Shown: piece after piece, positions 8,780 to 15,902 of the stretch | Position numbering within the stretch: the stretch's first letter is position 1 | Layout of the letters: every line of letters starts with the position of its first letter | Assembly: GCA_023428135.1 (NCBI GenBank) | Contig: JAEYZG010000031.1 | Span: forward strand, 1-38,718 | Source of the DNA: Bacteroidota bacterium | GTDB lineage: Bacteria > Bacteroidota > Bacteroidia > Cytophagales > Cytophagaceae | DNA length: 38,718 bases | Direction: 5' to 3' | Translations under genes and position numbers: made by a program | Notes under the pieces: model-generated | The model's database searches: none | The model's input: the letters and a program-made list of their open reading frames with translations, nothing else | What the model was told of the DNA's origin: nothing

Positions 8780-8881
8780 ATCAAAAAAATTAAGGCTTCT
8801 CTTACAAAAGAAGCCTTTGTGTTTTGTTCAACTTAACCTTTTAAAAAATGGAGACTTGTTAAAATAACTGGTTGAAAGACA
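8780..8881 (-). ncRNA. Candidate small RNA of about 100 nt ending in an intrinsic terminator
   Basis: On the minus strand a promoter-like pair (TTG, 20-base spacer, TACCTTTG) at 8885-8915 predicts a start near 8881. A 9-bp terminator stem AAGGCTTCT/AGAAGCCTT at 8792-8817 follows about 65 nt later, with a T-rich tail (TTAATTTTTTT). Between them TTCAAC can pair with GTTGAA, giving a 5' stem-loop. There is no open reading frame of note. Matches no RNA family I recognise. Promoter and terminator are seen; the transcript is inference. Confidence 0.4.
8785..8817 (-). terminator. Terminator hairpin of the candidate small RNA
   Basis: A 9-bp stem AAGGCTTCT/AGAAGCCTT with an 8-base loop. On the minus strand it is followed by TTAATTTTTTT; on the plus strand by the less uniform TGTGTTTTGTT. 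No protein-coding gene on either strand lies close enough upstream to need it. Confidence 0.65.
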
Positions 8882-8884
8882 AAA

Positions 8885-8915
8885 CAAAGGTATGTTAACA
8901 AGCACCCTCAATCAA
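8885..8915 (-). promoter_or_regulatory. Bacteroidota-type promoter for the candidate small RNA
   Basis: TACCTTTG (8892 to 8885 on the minus strand) matches the TAnnTTTG -7 box. A TTG lies 20 bases upstream (8915-8913), in the position of the -33 element. Confidence 0.45.
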
Positions 8916-9094
8916 TACCGTAAAAGGGTATATTTTTATAATAACCATATTGAAATTTATGCTTCCGGAAAGTAGGAATAAAAATATATTGAAGATTAAA
9001 ATACTACTCTACTACAGAGTAATAAGCGCGCCACTCTTAACTCAATTATTTAATGATTAAATCCTGATTGACTCCTTTTAAATATGAGTATTAA

Positions 9095-9519
9095 GATAAG
9101 ATGACTTGGATTGGGAATATTATAATTTTATTTTACCTGTATAAAAAAATAAGCAAGAGTGTGAGCAAGAGCAAGAGGGGCTTTATTAAAATTCTCTTGC
9201 TCTTGCTGGATCAAGTAGTTATTATATAATAAATGAATGCTGAAGTGAATTTATCTTAAGAAAAGCTAAATGAGCAAGAGCAAGAGGGGCTTTACTAAAG
9301 TTCTCTTGCTCTTTCCGATTGATCCCTCTTGCTGTATCAAGTAGTTATGATATAATAATTGATTTTTTAGTGAATCTATTTAAGAAATGTCGAAGCTTGA
9401 TTTGGAAGATTAAATTTTCTTTCTGGTGGATAAAAAAATAAGCAAGAGTGTGAGCAAGAGCAAGAGGTTATCTTTATAAAAGATCTCTTGCTCTTGCTTA
9501 CTACTCTTGCTGTATTAAG
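9095..9519. repeat. Three related CAAGAG-rich hairpin units downstream of tRNA-Met
   Basis: Each unit holds AGCAAGAGCAAGAG (9164-9177, 9273-9286, 9453-9466) opposite a CTCTTGCTCTTGCT-type arm (9194-9207, 9303-9313 shortened, 9485-9498). Left flanks of the first and third copies are alike over about 70 bases, with a shared AAAAAAATAAGCAAGAGTGT block. Right flanks of the first and second are alike over about 60 bases, with a shared TCAAGTAGTTAT block. Only the copy beside the tRNA keeps the complete outer stem. This looks like tandem duplication of a tRNA terminator region followed by decay. Spacing is irregular, so it is not a CRISPR array. Confidence 0.75.
9431..9511 (-). terminator. Two-tier terminator of tRNA-Met
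   Basis: A 14-bp perfect inner stem (9453-9466 with 9485-9498) lies within an 8-bp outer stem AGCAAGAG/CTCTTGCT (9441-9448 with 9504-9511). On the minus strand it is followed by TATTTTTTTA. It starts about 9 bases after the tRNA 3' end. Confidence 0.7.
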
Positions 9520-9593
9520 TAGCGAGGGGGGGAGTTGAACCCCCGACCTTTGGGTTATGAATCCAACGCTCTAACCACCTGAGCTACCTCGCC
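9520..9593 (-). tRNA. tRNA-Met (CAT anticodon, elongator type)
   Basis: A 74-nt cloverleaf on the minus strand: acceptor GGCGAGG with CCTCGCT and discriminator A, D arm GCTC/GAGC, anticodon arm TTGGA-TTCATAA-CCCAA, T arm GGGGG-TTCAACT-CCCCC. Anticodon is CAT. The D-arm sequence and the absence of the three G-C pairs of initiator tRNA point to elongator Met. The A-C pair next to the anticodon loop resembles what I recall from other Bacteroidota tRNA-Met genes. CCA is not encoded. Confidence 0.95.
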
Positions 9594-9610
9594 GTTTCAA
9601 AATCGGAGTG

Positions 9611-9642
9611 CAAATGTAACAAACTCCTTTGTCAAAAAGCAA
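9611..9642 (-). promoter_or_regulatory. Promoter of tRNA-Met
   Basis: TACATTTG (9618 to 9611 on the minus strand) matches TAnnTTTG, with TTG 21 bases upstream (9642-9640). The tRNA begins 18 bases after the -7 box. Confidence 0.65.
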
Positions 9643-9708
9643 GTTTTTACAAAATCTTTTTTATCTTGCTTCAAATTATGGGCAATACCCCTTGAGAATC
9701 TTTTTATT

Positions 9709-10104
9709 ATGGAAAACAAATTCAAATACACTGCGGAGTTTGAAATAAATGCCTCCTCAAAAATGATCTTTCCTTATCTGAGCACTGCCCTGGGCCTCAA
9801 AACCTGGTTTGCCGATAAAGTGATTACTGAAGATGAAAAACGATTTGACTTTTTCTGGGATGGCAGGTTACAGAAAGCAAAAAAAGTAGCCCAAAAAAAC
9901 AACCAATATGTAAAGTTTGAATTTGCGTCTGAAGAAACAGAAACTCAGAAAAATAATTCTTATCTGGAATTCTCTCTTCAGGAAAATGAAATCACACAGA
10001 CTTCTTTCCTTAAAGTTGTAGATTATTCAGACACTGACAGCAATGACCTTCAAAATATGTGGAAAGGACTTATTGAAAACCTCAAAGAAAAGGTAGGAGC
10101 ATAA
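9709..10104 (+). CDS. START-like domain protein
   Basis: A 131-residue cytoplasmic protein filled by a single START/SRPBCC-type (AHSA1-like) fold. It opens with KYTAEFEINASSKMIFPYLS, the first strand and helix of that fold. It continues with GLKTWFADKV, a central acidic strand region (FDFFWDGR), and ends with a long amphipathic helix around LQNMWKGLIENLKEKVG. There is no signal peptide. Related short START-like proteins are conserved in Bacteroidota, with no agreed function; the fold generally binds hydrophobic ligands. The gene diverges from tRNA-Met, with about 115 bases between them, and converges on the lipoprotein hydrolase gene. The fold call is good; ligand and role are unknown. Confidence 0.8.
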   Translation: MENKFKYTAEFEINASSKMIFPYLSTALGLKTWFADKVITEDEKRFDFFWDGRLQKAKKVAQKNNQYVKFEFASEETETQKNNSYLEFSLQENEITQTSFLKVVDYSDTDSNDLQNMWKGLIENLKEKVGA

Positions 10105-10110
10105 AATTTT

Positions 10111-10155
10111 AGAAGCAGTAATGAGAATCCTTTAAACATTCACTTTACTGCTTCT
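10111..10155. terminator. Shared hairpin between convergent START-like and hydrolase genes
   Basis: A perfect 11-bp stem AGAAGCAGTAA (10111-10121) with TTACTGCTTCT (10145-10155) and a 23-base loop. The tail is T-rich only on the minus strand and not uniform. It is probably a weak bidirectional terminator; the following 50 bases carry an 'aacttt' type intergenic repeat. Confidence 0.5.
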
Positions 10156-10156
10156 A

Positions 10157-10206
10157 TAACTATAAAGTTTTAAGATCTTTATACTTTTAACTTTTTAAAC
10201 TTTATC
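10157..10206. repeat. AT-rich intergenic repeat (aactttttaaacttt type)
   Basis: Repeated short units (aactataaagtttt, atacttttaacttttt, aaacttta) sit directly after the stop codon of the minus-strand hydrolase gene, similar to those at 1846-1893 and 27350-27408. Confidence 0.4.
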
Positions 10207-11650
10207 TTTTCTCAGCCTGAGAAAGTAATAACTTATACTCACGTTTATCGGGAGCGTCTTTAAAAATTTTATCTTCATCTACTCTAAGATTATCAGTAAA
10301 GCCAAGGCTTACTGCCTTTTTCAAACTCGAATGGGCTAACTTCCAATTGCCTTTTGCTGCATATACTTTAGCTTGAAGATAGGCATGTTCCGAATTTTCA
10401 GGTTCAACGAGTTCATATATTTGTAAGAACTTCAACGCTTTTTCGTAATCTGTCTGCTGAATAGCAGAGTTGGAAAAGCTGAAGGCCGCCAGTCCCAAAA
10501 ATCCTTTTATTCTTTTATACATACTTCTCTCTTCTCGCGAAAGCATGCTATTCTGCGATAATGTCAGAAGATTGGAATAGTTGCTTTTCCACCATTGCAT
10601 ATCTTCTTTTTCAAAGGCGGACCAGAACTTTCTTGTCAATTCCATTTCTTTCTCTTCTATAATTGAGTTCTGAGCCAGCGTGGCTTTGACAGATTCTGAT
10701 TGAAATAAAGAATTTCCCTCTGATTTAAAAGCTTCAACAGACTTAAGGTCTTTCAGGAAACTTATCCATTTCTTACAAGCTACTAAAGCTTCGTAATGCT
10801 CATTCTTTTTCTTTTTCAATTTAATTTCAGCCATTCCTGCATTGGCTAATGAATCTAGCAGGGATTTATTTTTAGGAACTACATTTTCCCTCATAGCATT
10901 CATCTTTAGCCATAAAAAAGCAGCATGCATCTCCTGAACTTCTGGCCAATGATGGCCACCTTTTACCTCACTTATATAATGAGTCATTCCTGAGTTATTC
11001 ATAGACATATCCAATTGTCTCATCTCTCCCAGATTAAAATCCTCCTCTCCTACTATCCCATAGAAATCAAATGGATATCCTATATTATTGGATTTTCCAG
11101 GAAATCCACCTCCACATCCAATTACTCCTTTTATTTCATCACCTGAAATGGCCATTCCACTGGCTATTCTTGCTCCTCCTGAAAAACCTGAAGTGTAAAT
11201 CCTATTTTTGTCAATAGACAATTTATACTTACAATCTTCCATCATTAACATTATTTTAGGTTGGATTTTATCCCAGCTTAGTCCATTTTCAGAATTGTAA
11301 GAACCAGCCAGAATCATCTCGAACTGGTCTGCAAGCTTTTGATATTTTTCCACAGGTAAATTTCCATTTCCCTTAGGATCAAAAAGGTACACAATGGGAT
11401 ATGCTTTTGATGCCGAGTATTTTTGGGGAATATAGAGACTATAACTGACCAGGGAATCTTTGGATGCTTTAACTGTTTGAATTTTTCCAGGTATTAAATT
11501 TAGCTGCTCAAGCTTCTTTTTGTTAGTGGTGTCAGTATTTGTTCTGTCCACCAATATTTCCTTCTCTTCATTATTTGCTTTCTTTTTATCACACCCAAAT
11601 ATAAAAAGTAAGGCCAATACTAATATCCAATAAATTTTTTTTGAGACCAT
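10202..11650 (-). CDS. Lipoprotein with alpha/beta-hydrolase domain and TPR-like C-terminus
   Basis: About 482 residues from the ATG at 11650, chosen because it opens a lipoprotein signal peptide (MVSKKIYWILVLALLFIFGC, then DKKK). An in-frame ATG at 11734 would add an implausible 28-residue extension. Residues about 50-260 look like an esterase / dienelactone-hydrolase-type fold: YPIVYLFDPKG, then IDKNRIYTSGFSGGARIA with the nucleophile elbow G-F-S-G-G, and a late GGHHWPE that may supply the catalytic His. The C-terminal half is helical and Lys/Glu-rich, with a TPR-like stretch near the end (AYLQAKVYAAKGNWKLAHSSL). It is probably anchored in an envelope membrane. Substrate unknown; a peptidase or polyester hydrolase is also possible. 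The single-copy neighbours give no hint. Confidence 0.75.
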   Translation of the reverse strand: MVSKKIYWILVLALLFIFGCDKKKANNEEKEILVDRTNTDTTNKKKLEQLNLIPGKIQTVKASKDSLVSYSLYIPQKYSASKAYPIVYLFDPKGNGNLPVEKYQKLADQFEMILAGSYNSENGLSWDKIQPKIMLMMEDCKYKLSIDKNRIYTSGFSGGARIASGMAISGDEIKGVIGCGGGFPGKSNNIGYPFDFYGIVGEEDFNLGEMRQLDMSMNNSGMTHYISEVKGGHHWPEVQEMHAAFLWLKMNAMRENVVPKNKSLLDSLANAGMAEIKLKKKKNEHYEALVACKKWISFLKDLKSVEAFKSEGNSLFQSESVKATLAQNSIIEEKEMELTRKFWSAFEKEDMQWWKSNYSNLLTLSQNSMLSREERSMYKRIKGFLGLAAFSFSNSAIQQTDYEKALKFLQIYELVEPENSEHAYLQAKVYAAKGNWKLAHSSLKKAVSLGFTDNLRVDEDKIFKDAPDKREYKLLLSQAEKR

Positions 11651-11800
11651 GGTAAAAGAAGACCAGTTTGAATTAATGAAACACAAACATAAATAGAAAA
11701 AATTCAGTTGCCTTATAGATAGGGAGTTTTTCATAAATGGTTATGAAACCTATAATTTCATAATTAAGGAAAACTATAAAAGCACTCTGAAACAGTATTT

Positions 11801-12385
11801 ATGAAAAATCTTTTTTCTTCTGAAGACCCGAAACATTTTTACGTATGGATTAATCCCAAAGATGTTTATGCTTATTACAATGCTTTAATGATGGGATCTT
11901 TTGTTTCTGTAAGCAATCGAGAAGACAATCTGATGTTTTTACCTAACCAGAATTTCTCCGGATATATAAGTCCTTTTCAGAGCAATCTTTTAAGAGGTTA
12001 CCAGACAGAACATAATCTGGAACTGGTACGAAAAAATAAATTCAAGGAATATCCCTCTCGCCTGGTTGCCACCTTTTTATTTGAAAATGAAGACGATGCA
12101 ATGCTTTATAAAGACTCTCATGATTTCCATGTAAGCCAAAGAGAATTGAAAAAAGGAGTTACTGTCGGTTCATATACTTACTCAAGACATGATCTTTCCT
12201 GGATAGATTTTCTTAAATCTCCTCTATTGGTTGACAACCATGTCAAAAATGAAATGCACTATGCTTACTGGGAAGGTAAATCAGTTGAAAACTTTAAACT
12301 TGAATTGATGGAAAAACCTCTTTCTGCCGTGGCTCAGTCAATTTTTGAAATCTTATTTCTGGGAAGATTAGATTTTTTGAAATAA
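11801..12385 (+). CDS. Uncharacterised 194-residue protein, possibly ADP-ribosyltransferase-like
   Basis: Not recognised with confidence. No signal peptide or membrane helix is visible, so it is probably cytoplasmic. An N-terminal FYVWINPKDVYAYYNALMMG is followed by a charged segment ELVRKNKFKEYPSRLVATFL and then ENEDDAMLYKDSH. The order E-x-x-R, then P-S-R, then an acidic-rich 'DA' segment recalls DUF2441-type proteins, which are related to ADP-ribosyltransferases; this is a pattern impression only. No toxin, antitoxin or secretion gene sits beside it. It diverges from the hydrolase gene and converges on HU, with inverted repeats after its stop. It looks intact, with ordinary local base composition. 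Confidence 0.7.
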   Translation: MKNLFSSEDPKHFYVWINPKDVYAYYNALMMGSFVSVSNREDNLMFLPNQNFSGYISPFQSNLLRGYQTEHNLELVRKNKFKEYPSRLVATFLFENEDDAMLYKDSHDFHVSQRELKKGVTVGSYTYSRHDLSWIDFLKSPLLVDNHVKNEMHYAYWEGKSVENFKLELMEKPLSAVAQSIFEILFLGRLDFLK

Positions 12386-12582
12386 AGCTGAAAGTGAAAA
12401 GCTGAAAGCTAAAAGTTGTTACCTACAACTCACAAACACCCATTCAACCTTCTTATTGAAGAATATTGCCCTAAGCTGAGAGCTGTTTCAATAATACTTG
12501 GGGTAAAGAACTCAGACAAGGTTCATTCCCAATATACCAATTGTCTTTTCCCTTTCAGCTTTACGCTTTTAGCTTTCAGCTT
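12383..12582. repeat. 17-bp inverted repeat pair (aagctgaaagctaaaag type)
   Basis: Two blocks of short purine-rich units, about 12383-12418 and 12548-12582, lie in opposite orientation. They share a perfect 17-bp core (AAGCTGAAAGCTAAAAG at about 12400-12416 and its complement near 12566-12582). The 130 bases between encode nothing convincing. The block sits just after the stop codon of the 194-residue gene and before the terminator shared with HU. It resembles the 'aacttt/aagctt' repeats elsewhere in the window. Confidence 0.6.
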
Positions 12583-12585
12583 AAA

Positions 12586-12622
12586 AAAAATCAGAGCAAA
12601 TATCTAATTCACTCTGATTTTT
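12586..12622. terminator. Bidirectional terminator between the 194-residue gene and HU
   Basis: An 11-bp perfect stem AAAAATCAGAG (12586-12596) with CTCTGATTTTT (12612-12622) and a 15-base loop. A and T tracts flank it on both sides, so it can end transcripts from both strands. Confidence 0.8.
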
Positions 12623-12643
12623 GAAATTATTTTTTGAACTGTT

Positions 12644-12931
12644 TTAAGCTTTTTTGCTTGCCTTAATAAGGTCTATAAACTCAGCTGAAGGCTTAAATTT
12701 TGGAGCATAATGCTCATCAATTATAACTGCTGTGTTTTTAGATATATTCCTACCAATCTTCTTAGCTTTTTTCTTGATGATAAAATTACCAAATCCTCTG
12801 AAAGAGATCTCGTTACCTTTTGCCATTGAATCTTTGATAACAGTGAATAAAGTCTCTACAACCTGAGTAACTTCTGCTTTATCCTGTCCTGTTTTGTCAG
12901 CAATTCCTGAAATAATTTCTGCTTTAGTCAT
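12644..12931 (-). CDS. HU family DNA-binding protein
   Basis: A 95-residue HU/IHF-type nucleoid protein. The N-terminal helices (TKAEIISGIADKTGQDKAEV), the saddle with FRGFGNF at 44-50 and the DNA-binding arm around residues 53-75 are all present. Length is typical. The arm reads GRNISKNT: the proline that in many HU proteins (R61-N62-P63) wedges between base pairs is Ile63 here. From memory, Bacteroidota HU proteins often read RNISKNT, so this is a phylum trait rather than damage. It should bind DNA without sequence specificity and help compact the chromosome. The gene stands alone, with a shared terminator downstream. Confidence 0.95.
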   Translation of the reverse strand: MTKAEIISGIADKTGQDKAEVTQVVETLFTVIKDSMAKGNEISFRGFGNFIIKKKAKKIGRNISKNTAVIIDEHYAPKFKPSAEFIDLIKASKKA

Positions 12932-13435
12932 ATTAATATTGAATTTTTTCTGCTTGAATTATTACGTAAAACAATAAAATATAGTGCAAATAAGGAAACA
13001 GAAGTAAGTTTTTTGACATATTTACTGAATATGGTAATAAAACCTCTGGCTCTTTCAATCACACTTTTTTAATCAGTTTACTATAAAACGTCATTTTATA
13101 TAAACTGTTACATATCAATTCAATAAATATTAAAATAAATGTTCAAACAAATATATTCTCATGTGCTAAAAAAATAAAACTACACCTTTAACACTGATAA
13201 TCAAGCAAATTACTTTATTTAAGGTATTATTTTTATTTTCCCCTTATTTTTTTCATTTAATGGATTTAATTTTGGCGCGCGAATGTTAATCGATGGATTA
13301 AATTTTGGTATTTGTGCAAAACTCCACTATTCAGCCTCATTAAATTCTGAATTGATTTAAAAAACTACTTTAGACTGAATCTTTTTCAGTCATATTTCAT
13401 TTTATTAACCAAGCTTAAATGGCTTTGTAAACTTT
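12932..13435. other. Gene-free stretch between HU and the RND exporter
   Basis: About 500 bases of AT-rich DNA between two divergent genes, expected to hold both promoters. A TAnnTTTG box (TAATTTTG) is visible at 13267-13274 on the plus strand, followed by a partial repeat of the same block. No RNA gene or reading frame is seen. Confidence 0.5.
13257..13309 (+). promoter_or_regulatory. Imperfect direct repeat containing a TAATTTTG -7 box
   Basis: ATGGATTTAATTTTGG near 13260-13275 recurs as ATGGATTAAATTTTGG near 13293-13308, with a GGCGCGCG block between. The first copy contains a TAnnTTTG box; the second has one extra A. They could be tandem promoters or paired regulator sites for the exporter gene about 130 bases downstream. 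No -33 element is clear. Confidence 0.3.
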
Positions 13436-15829
13436 ATGTGGTCTAAACTTTCATCTATTATTATTAAAAGTAGGGTTTGGCTTCTCCTTATTACAGTGTT
13501 ATTCACTGCGTTTATGGGATACCAGGCAAAAAAGATTGAAATCACCTACGATTTTATTAAAGTAGTTCCAGACGAAGATCCGGATCTTGTTTATTTTAAG
13601 GAATTTCAAAAGACATTCGGAGAAGATGGAAACATTCTGGCTATCGGATTAAAAAACGATAAGCTTTATGAATATGAAACTTTTGCCAAATACCAGCAAC
13701 TTGCTAAAGATCTTTCTAAAGTAGAAGGAGTTACGGGAGTAATTGCTTTGCCCGAACTAATGAATTTCCAAAAAGATACTGTAAATAAAAAATTTGCGAT
13801 ATCTCCTGTTTTCACTAAAACCGTAAGTAGCCAGGCAGAACTTGATTCTTTACTAAAAACTGCTGAAGGTGTAAAAGTTTATGAAAATCTGCTCTTTAAT
13901 AAGAAAACCGGCGCTACCCTTCTAGCGGTAACCATAGATAAAGACTTTCTGAATTCGGCAAAAAGAACTGTTGTCGCAAATAATATTCTCAACCTGACCG
14001 AGAAGTTTTCTGAGGAGTCAAGTATAAAAATGCATTATGCCGGTTTGCCTTATGTAAGGGCAATTATGGTTAGTAAGGTTAAAGATGAATTAAACTTGTT
14101 CCTCGGCCTTGCGGTACTGGTAACCTGTATATTCCTCTTTATTTTCTTCCGCTCATTCTTCGCAGTATTCTTTACATTCCTGGTAATTTTAATTACTGTC
14201 CTCTGGACACTTGGGTTTATTGTTGTCCTGGGATATAAAATTACCCTGCTAACAGGTATGCTGCCGGCCCTGATTATTATTATCAGTATTCCCAATTGTA
14301 TTTATATGTTTAATAAATACCATCAGGAATTTCGCAAACATGGTAATAAAATTAAAGCAATCAGCAGGATTATTGAGAAAGTCGGCTTCCTGACTTTTAT
14401 GACCAATATCAATACTGCTGTTGGATTCTTCGTACTGCTTTTCACTGATATATCCATTATCAGAGAATTTGGTATGGTTGCTGGGATTGTTAGTGTTGCT
14501 ACATTTATCATCACACTGATCGTAATACCATCTTTACTGCTTTTCCTTCCGGAACCAAGTAAAAAACAACTTAAACACCTTGATTTCAAACTATTCAGAC
14601 AAATTAACCAGTTCCTTGAAGGATTGGTAATGAACAAAAGAAAATGGGTCTATATCGGAACAGTTGTTGTGCTTGCCGTTTCTGTCTGGGGAATAAATAA
14701 AATAAATGCTGTTTCATTCATGGTTGACGACCTTCCGGAAGACAGTCATGTAAAATCTGATCTCGGATTTTTTGAGCAAAACTTTAAAGGTGTAATGCCT
14801 TTGGAAATTGTAGTAGACCTGGGCAAGAAAAATGGGATTAAGAGTATTTCAAATCTGCAAAAACTGGAAGAGTTGGAAACTTTCCTCAAAGAGCAGGAAT
14901 ATGTATCTCCTCCCCTTTCTGTCCTTAATGTAGTAAAAGGTGCAGTTCAGGCATTCTATAACGGGGATCCCGAACAATACAGATTACCGACAAACAGGGA
15001 AGCTCCATTTATCACAAAATATCTGGGTAAAAAATCTGATGAAAATACCTTAAAGTCATTTGTTGATTCTACAGGACAATTTGTACGTTTTACCTGTAAA
15101 GTGGCAGATATTGGTACAACCAATATGAATATTCTGATTAAAGATAAAATTCAGAAGAAAGCTGATGAAATATTTGCCGATAAACACTTTGAAACACATA
15201 TTACAGGCACAACTCTCCTTTTCCTTAAAGGAAATGAATACCTTATCAATGACCTGAAAGATAGTTTGATTATGGCTTTTATTCTGATCTCTCTGATGAT
15301 GGCCTTTATCTTTACCGATATCAGAATGATCATAATTTCGTTGATACCTAATATCGTTCCAATGATCATCACCGCGGGAATTATGGGGATCTTCGATATA
15401 ACCCTGAAACCTAGTACGGCTTTGATATTCAGTATTGCTTTCGGTATTTCGATTGACAGTACCATTCACTATCTGAGTAAATTCAAGCAAGAGTTAAAAA
15501 ATTTAAAAGGAAATGTTTATGCTGCTGTAATTAAAAGTCTTGAAGAAACAGGTGTAAGTATGATATACACTTCCATGGTTCTTTTCGGCGGATTTGTAAT
15601 TTTCTCATTCTCTCAGTTTGGAGGAACAATCGCTCTTGGGGTGCTTACTTCATTAACCTTGTTCTTTGCAATGCTCACAAACCTTATTCTGCTTCCGGCA
15701 TTACTTATAACCTTTGTAAGTCCAAATCAGAAGAAAGAAATGAAAGGCTTCAAGATCATTAAAAATCTAAGAGCTAAGCGCCTTCAGAAAAAGGCTGAAA
15801 ACGATGAAGAGACCAAACAAGCAGTTTAA
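13436..15829 (+). CDS. RND/MMPL family transporter (two SSD-like modules)
   Basis: A 797-residue inner-membrane exporter of the RND superfamily (MMPL / HpnN-like). It shows the duplicated layout. TM1 is at about 12-30, with an outer loop to about 220. Five membrane segments lie at about 222-375. A TM at about 405-425 is followed by a second outer loop to about 610, and five more segments run to about 765. The tail is basic and charged. The second half has the usual FGISIDSTIHYLSKF motif with an acidic residue; the matching place in the first half reads SIPNCIYMFNKY and lacks it. Related proteins move lipids or other hydrophobic compounds using the proton gradient; the substrate here is unknown. 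It is transcribed alone, with its own terminator. Confidence 0.9.
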   Translation: MWSKLSSIIIKSRVWLLLITVLFTAFMGYQAKKIEITYDFIKVVPDEDPDLVYFKEFQKTFGEDGNILAIGLKNDKLYEYETFAKYQQLAKDLSKVEGVTGVIALPELMNFQKDTVNKKFAISPVFTKTVSSQAELDSLLKTAEGVKVYENLLFNKKTGATLLAVTIDKDFLNSAKRTVVANNILNLTEKFSEESSIKMHYAGLPYVRAIMVSKVKDELNLFLGLAVLVTCIFLFIFFRSFFAVFFTFLVILITVLWTLGFIVVLGYKITLLTGMLPALIIIISIPNCIYMFNKYHQEFRKHGNKIKAISRIIEKVGFLTFMTNINTAVGFFVLLFTDISIIREFGMVAGIVSVATFIITLIVIPSLLLFLPEPSKKQLKHLDFKLFRQINQFLEGLVMNKRKWVYIGTVVVLAVSVWGINKINAVSFMVDDLPEDSHVKSDLGFFEQNFKGVMPLEIVVDLGKKNGIKSISNLQKLEELETFLKEQEYVSPPLSVLNVVKGAVQAFYNGDPEQYRLPTNREAPFITKYLGKKSDENTLKSFVDSTGQFVRFTCKVADIGTTNMNILIKDKIQKKADEIFADKHFETHITGTTLLFLKGNEYLINDLKDSLIMAFILISLMMAFIFTDIRMIIISLIPNIVPMIITAGIMGIFDITLKPSTALIFSIAFGISIDSTIHYLSKFKQELKNLKGNVYAAVIKSLEETGVSMIYTSMVLFGGFVIFSFSQFGGTIALGVLTSLTLFFAMLTNLILLPALLITFVSPNQKKEMKGFKIIKNLRAKRLQKKAENDEETKQAV

Positions 15830-15843
15830 AAAATAAGTTATAC

Positions 15844-15874
15844 AAGAGCCGGAGATTTTTCCGGCTCTTCGTTA
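15844..15874 (+). terminator. Terminator of the RND/MMPL exporter gene
   Basis: A 10-bp G+C-rich stem AAGAGCCGGA (15844-15853) with TCCGGCTCTT (15860-15869), a six-base loop and a short T-rich tail (CGTTATTAT), 14 bases after the stop codon. Confidence 0.8.
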
Positions 15875-15902
15875 TTATACAAAGAGCCACCTTTTTCCTT
15901 CC

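Larger units (their letters stand above)
8121..8784. other. Gene-free stretch upstream of the giant T9SS gene
   Basis: About 660 bases of AT-rich DNA with no credible gene. Visible structure: a short inverted repeat GTACAA-N5-TTGTAC at 8182-8198; an AGTAAA/TTTACT hairpin at 8416-8431; and a 9-bp inverted repeat TCCTAACAA/TTGTTAGGA at 8501-8509 and 8547-8555. It probably holds the promoter and leader of the minus-strand giant gene, but I see no convincing -33/-7 pair close to the start. Confidence 0.5.

Noticed and set aside
9095..9519. CRISPR array suggested by repeated AGCAAGAGCAAGAG units
   Set aside because: Only three copies, irregular spacing (109 and 180 bases), shared flanks instead of unique spacers, and no cas genes. 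Fits duplicated terminators.
11651..11734. 28-residue N-terminal extension of the lipoprotein hydrolase
   Set aside because: The ATG at 11650 gives a standard lipoprotein signal with the Cys in place; the longer form would bury it.
12416..12607. 63-residue plus-strand reading frame
   Set aside because: It lies within the inverted-repeat block and the terminator, has no family features, and its end is the hairpin itself.
12644..12931. HU with Ile63 instead of the intercalating proline as a sign of damage
   Set aside because: The RNISKNT form is, as far as I recall, common in Bacteroidota HU proteins, so it is a phylum trait.
15056..15490. 144- and 104-residue minus-strand frames inside the RND exporter gene
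   Set aside because: They overlap a well-supported coding sequence entirely and have no recognisable domain.
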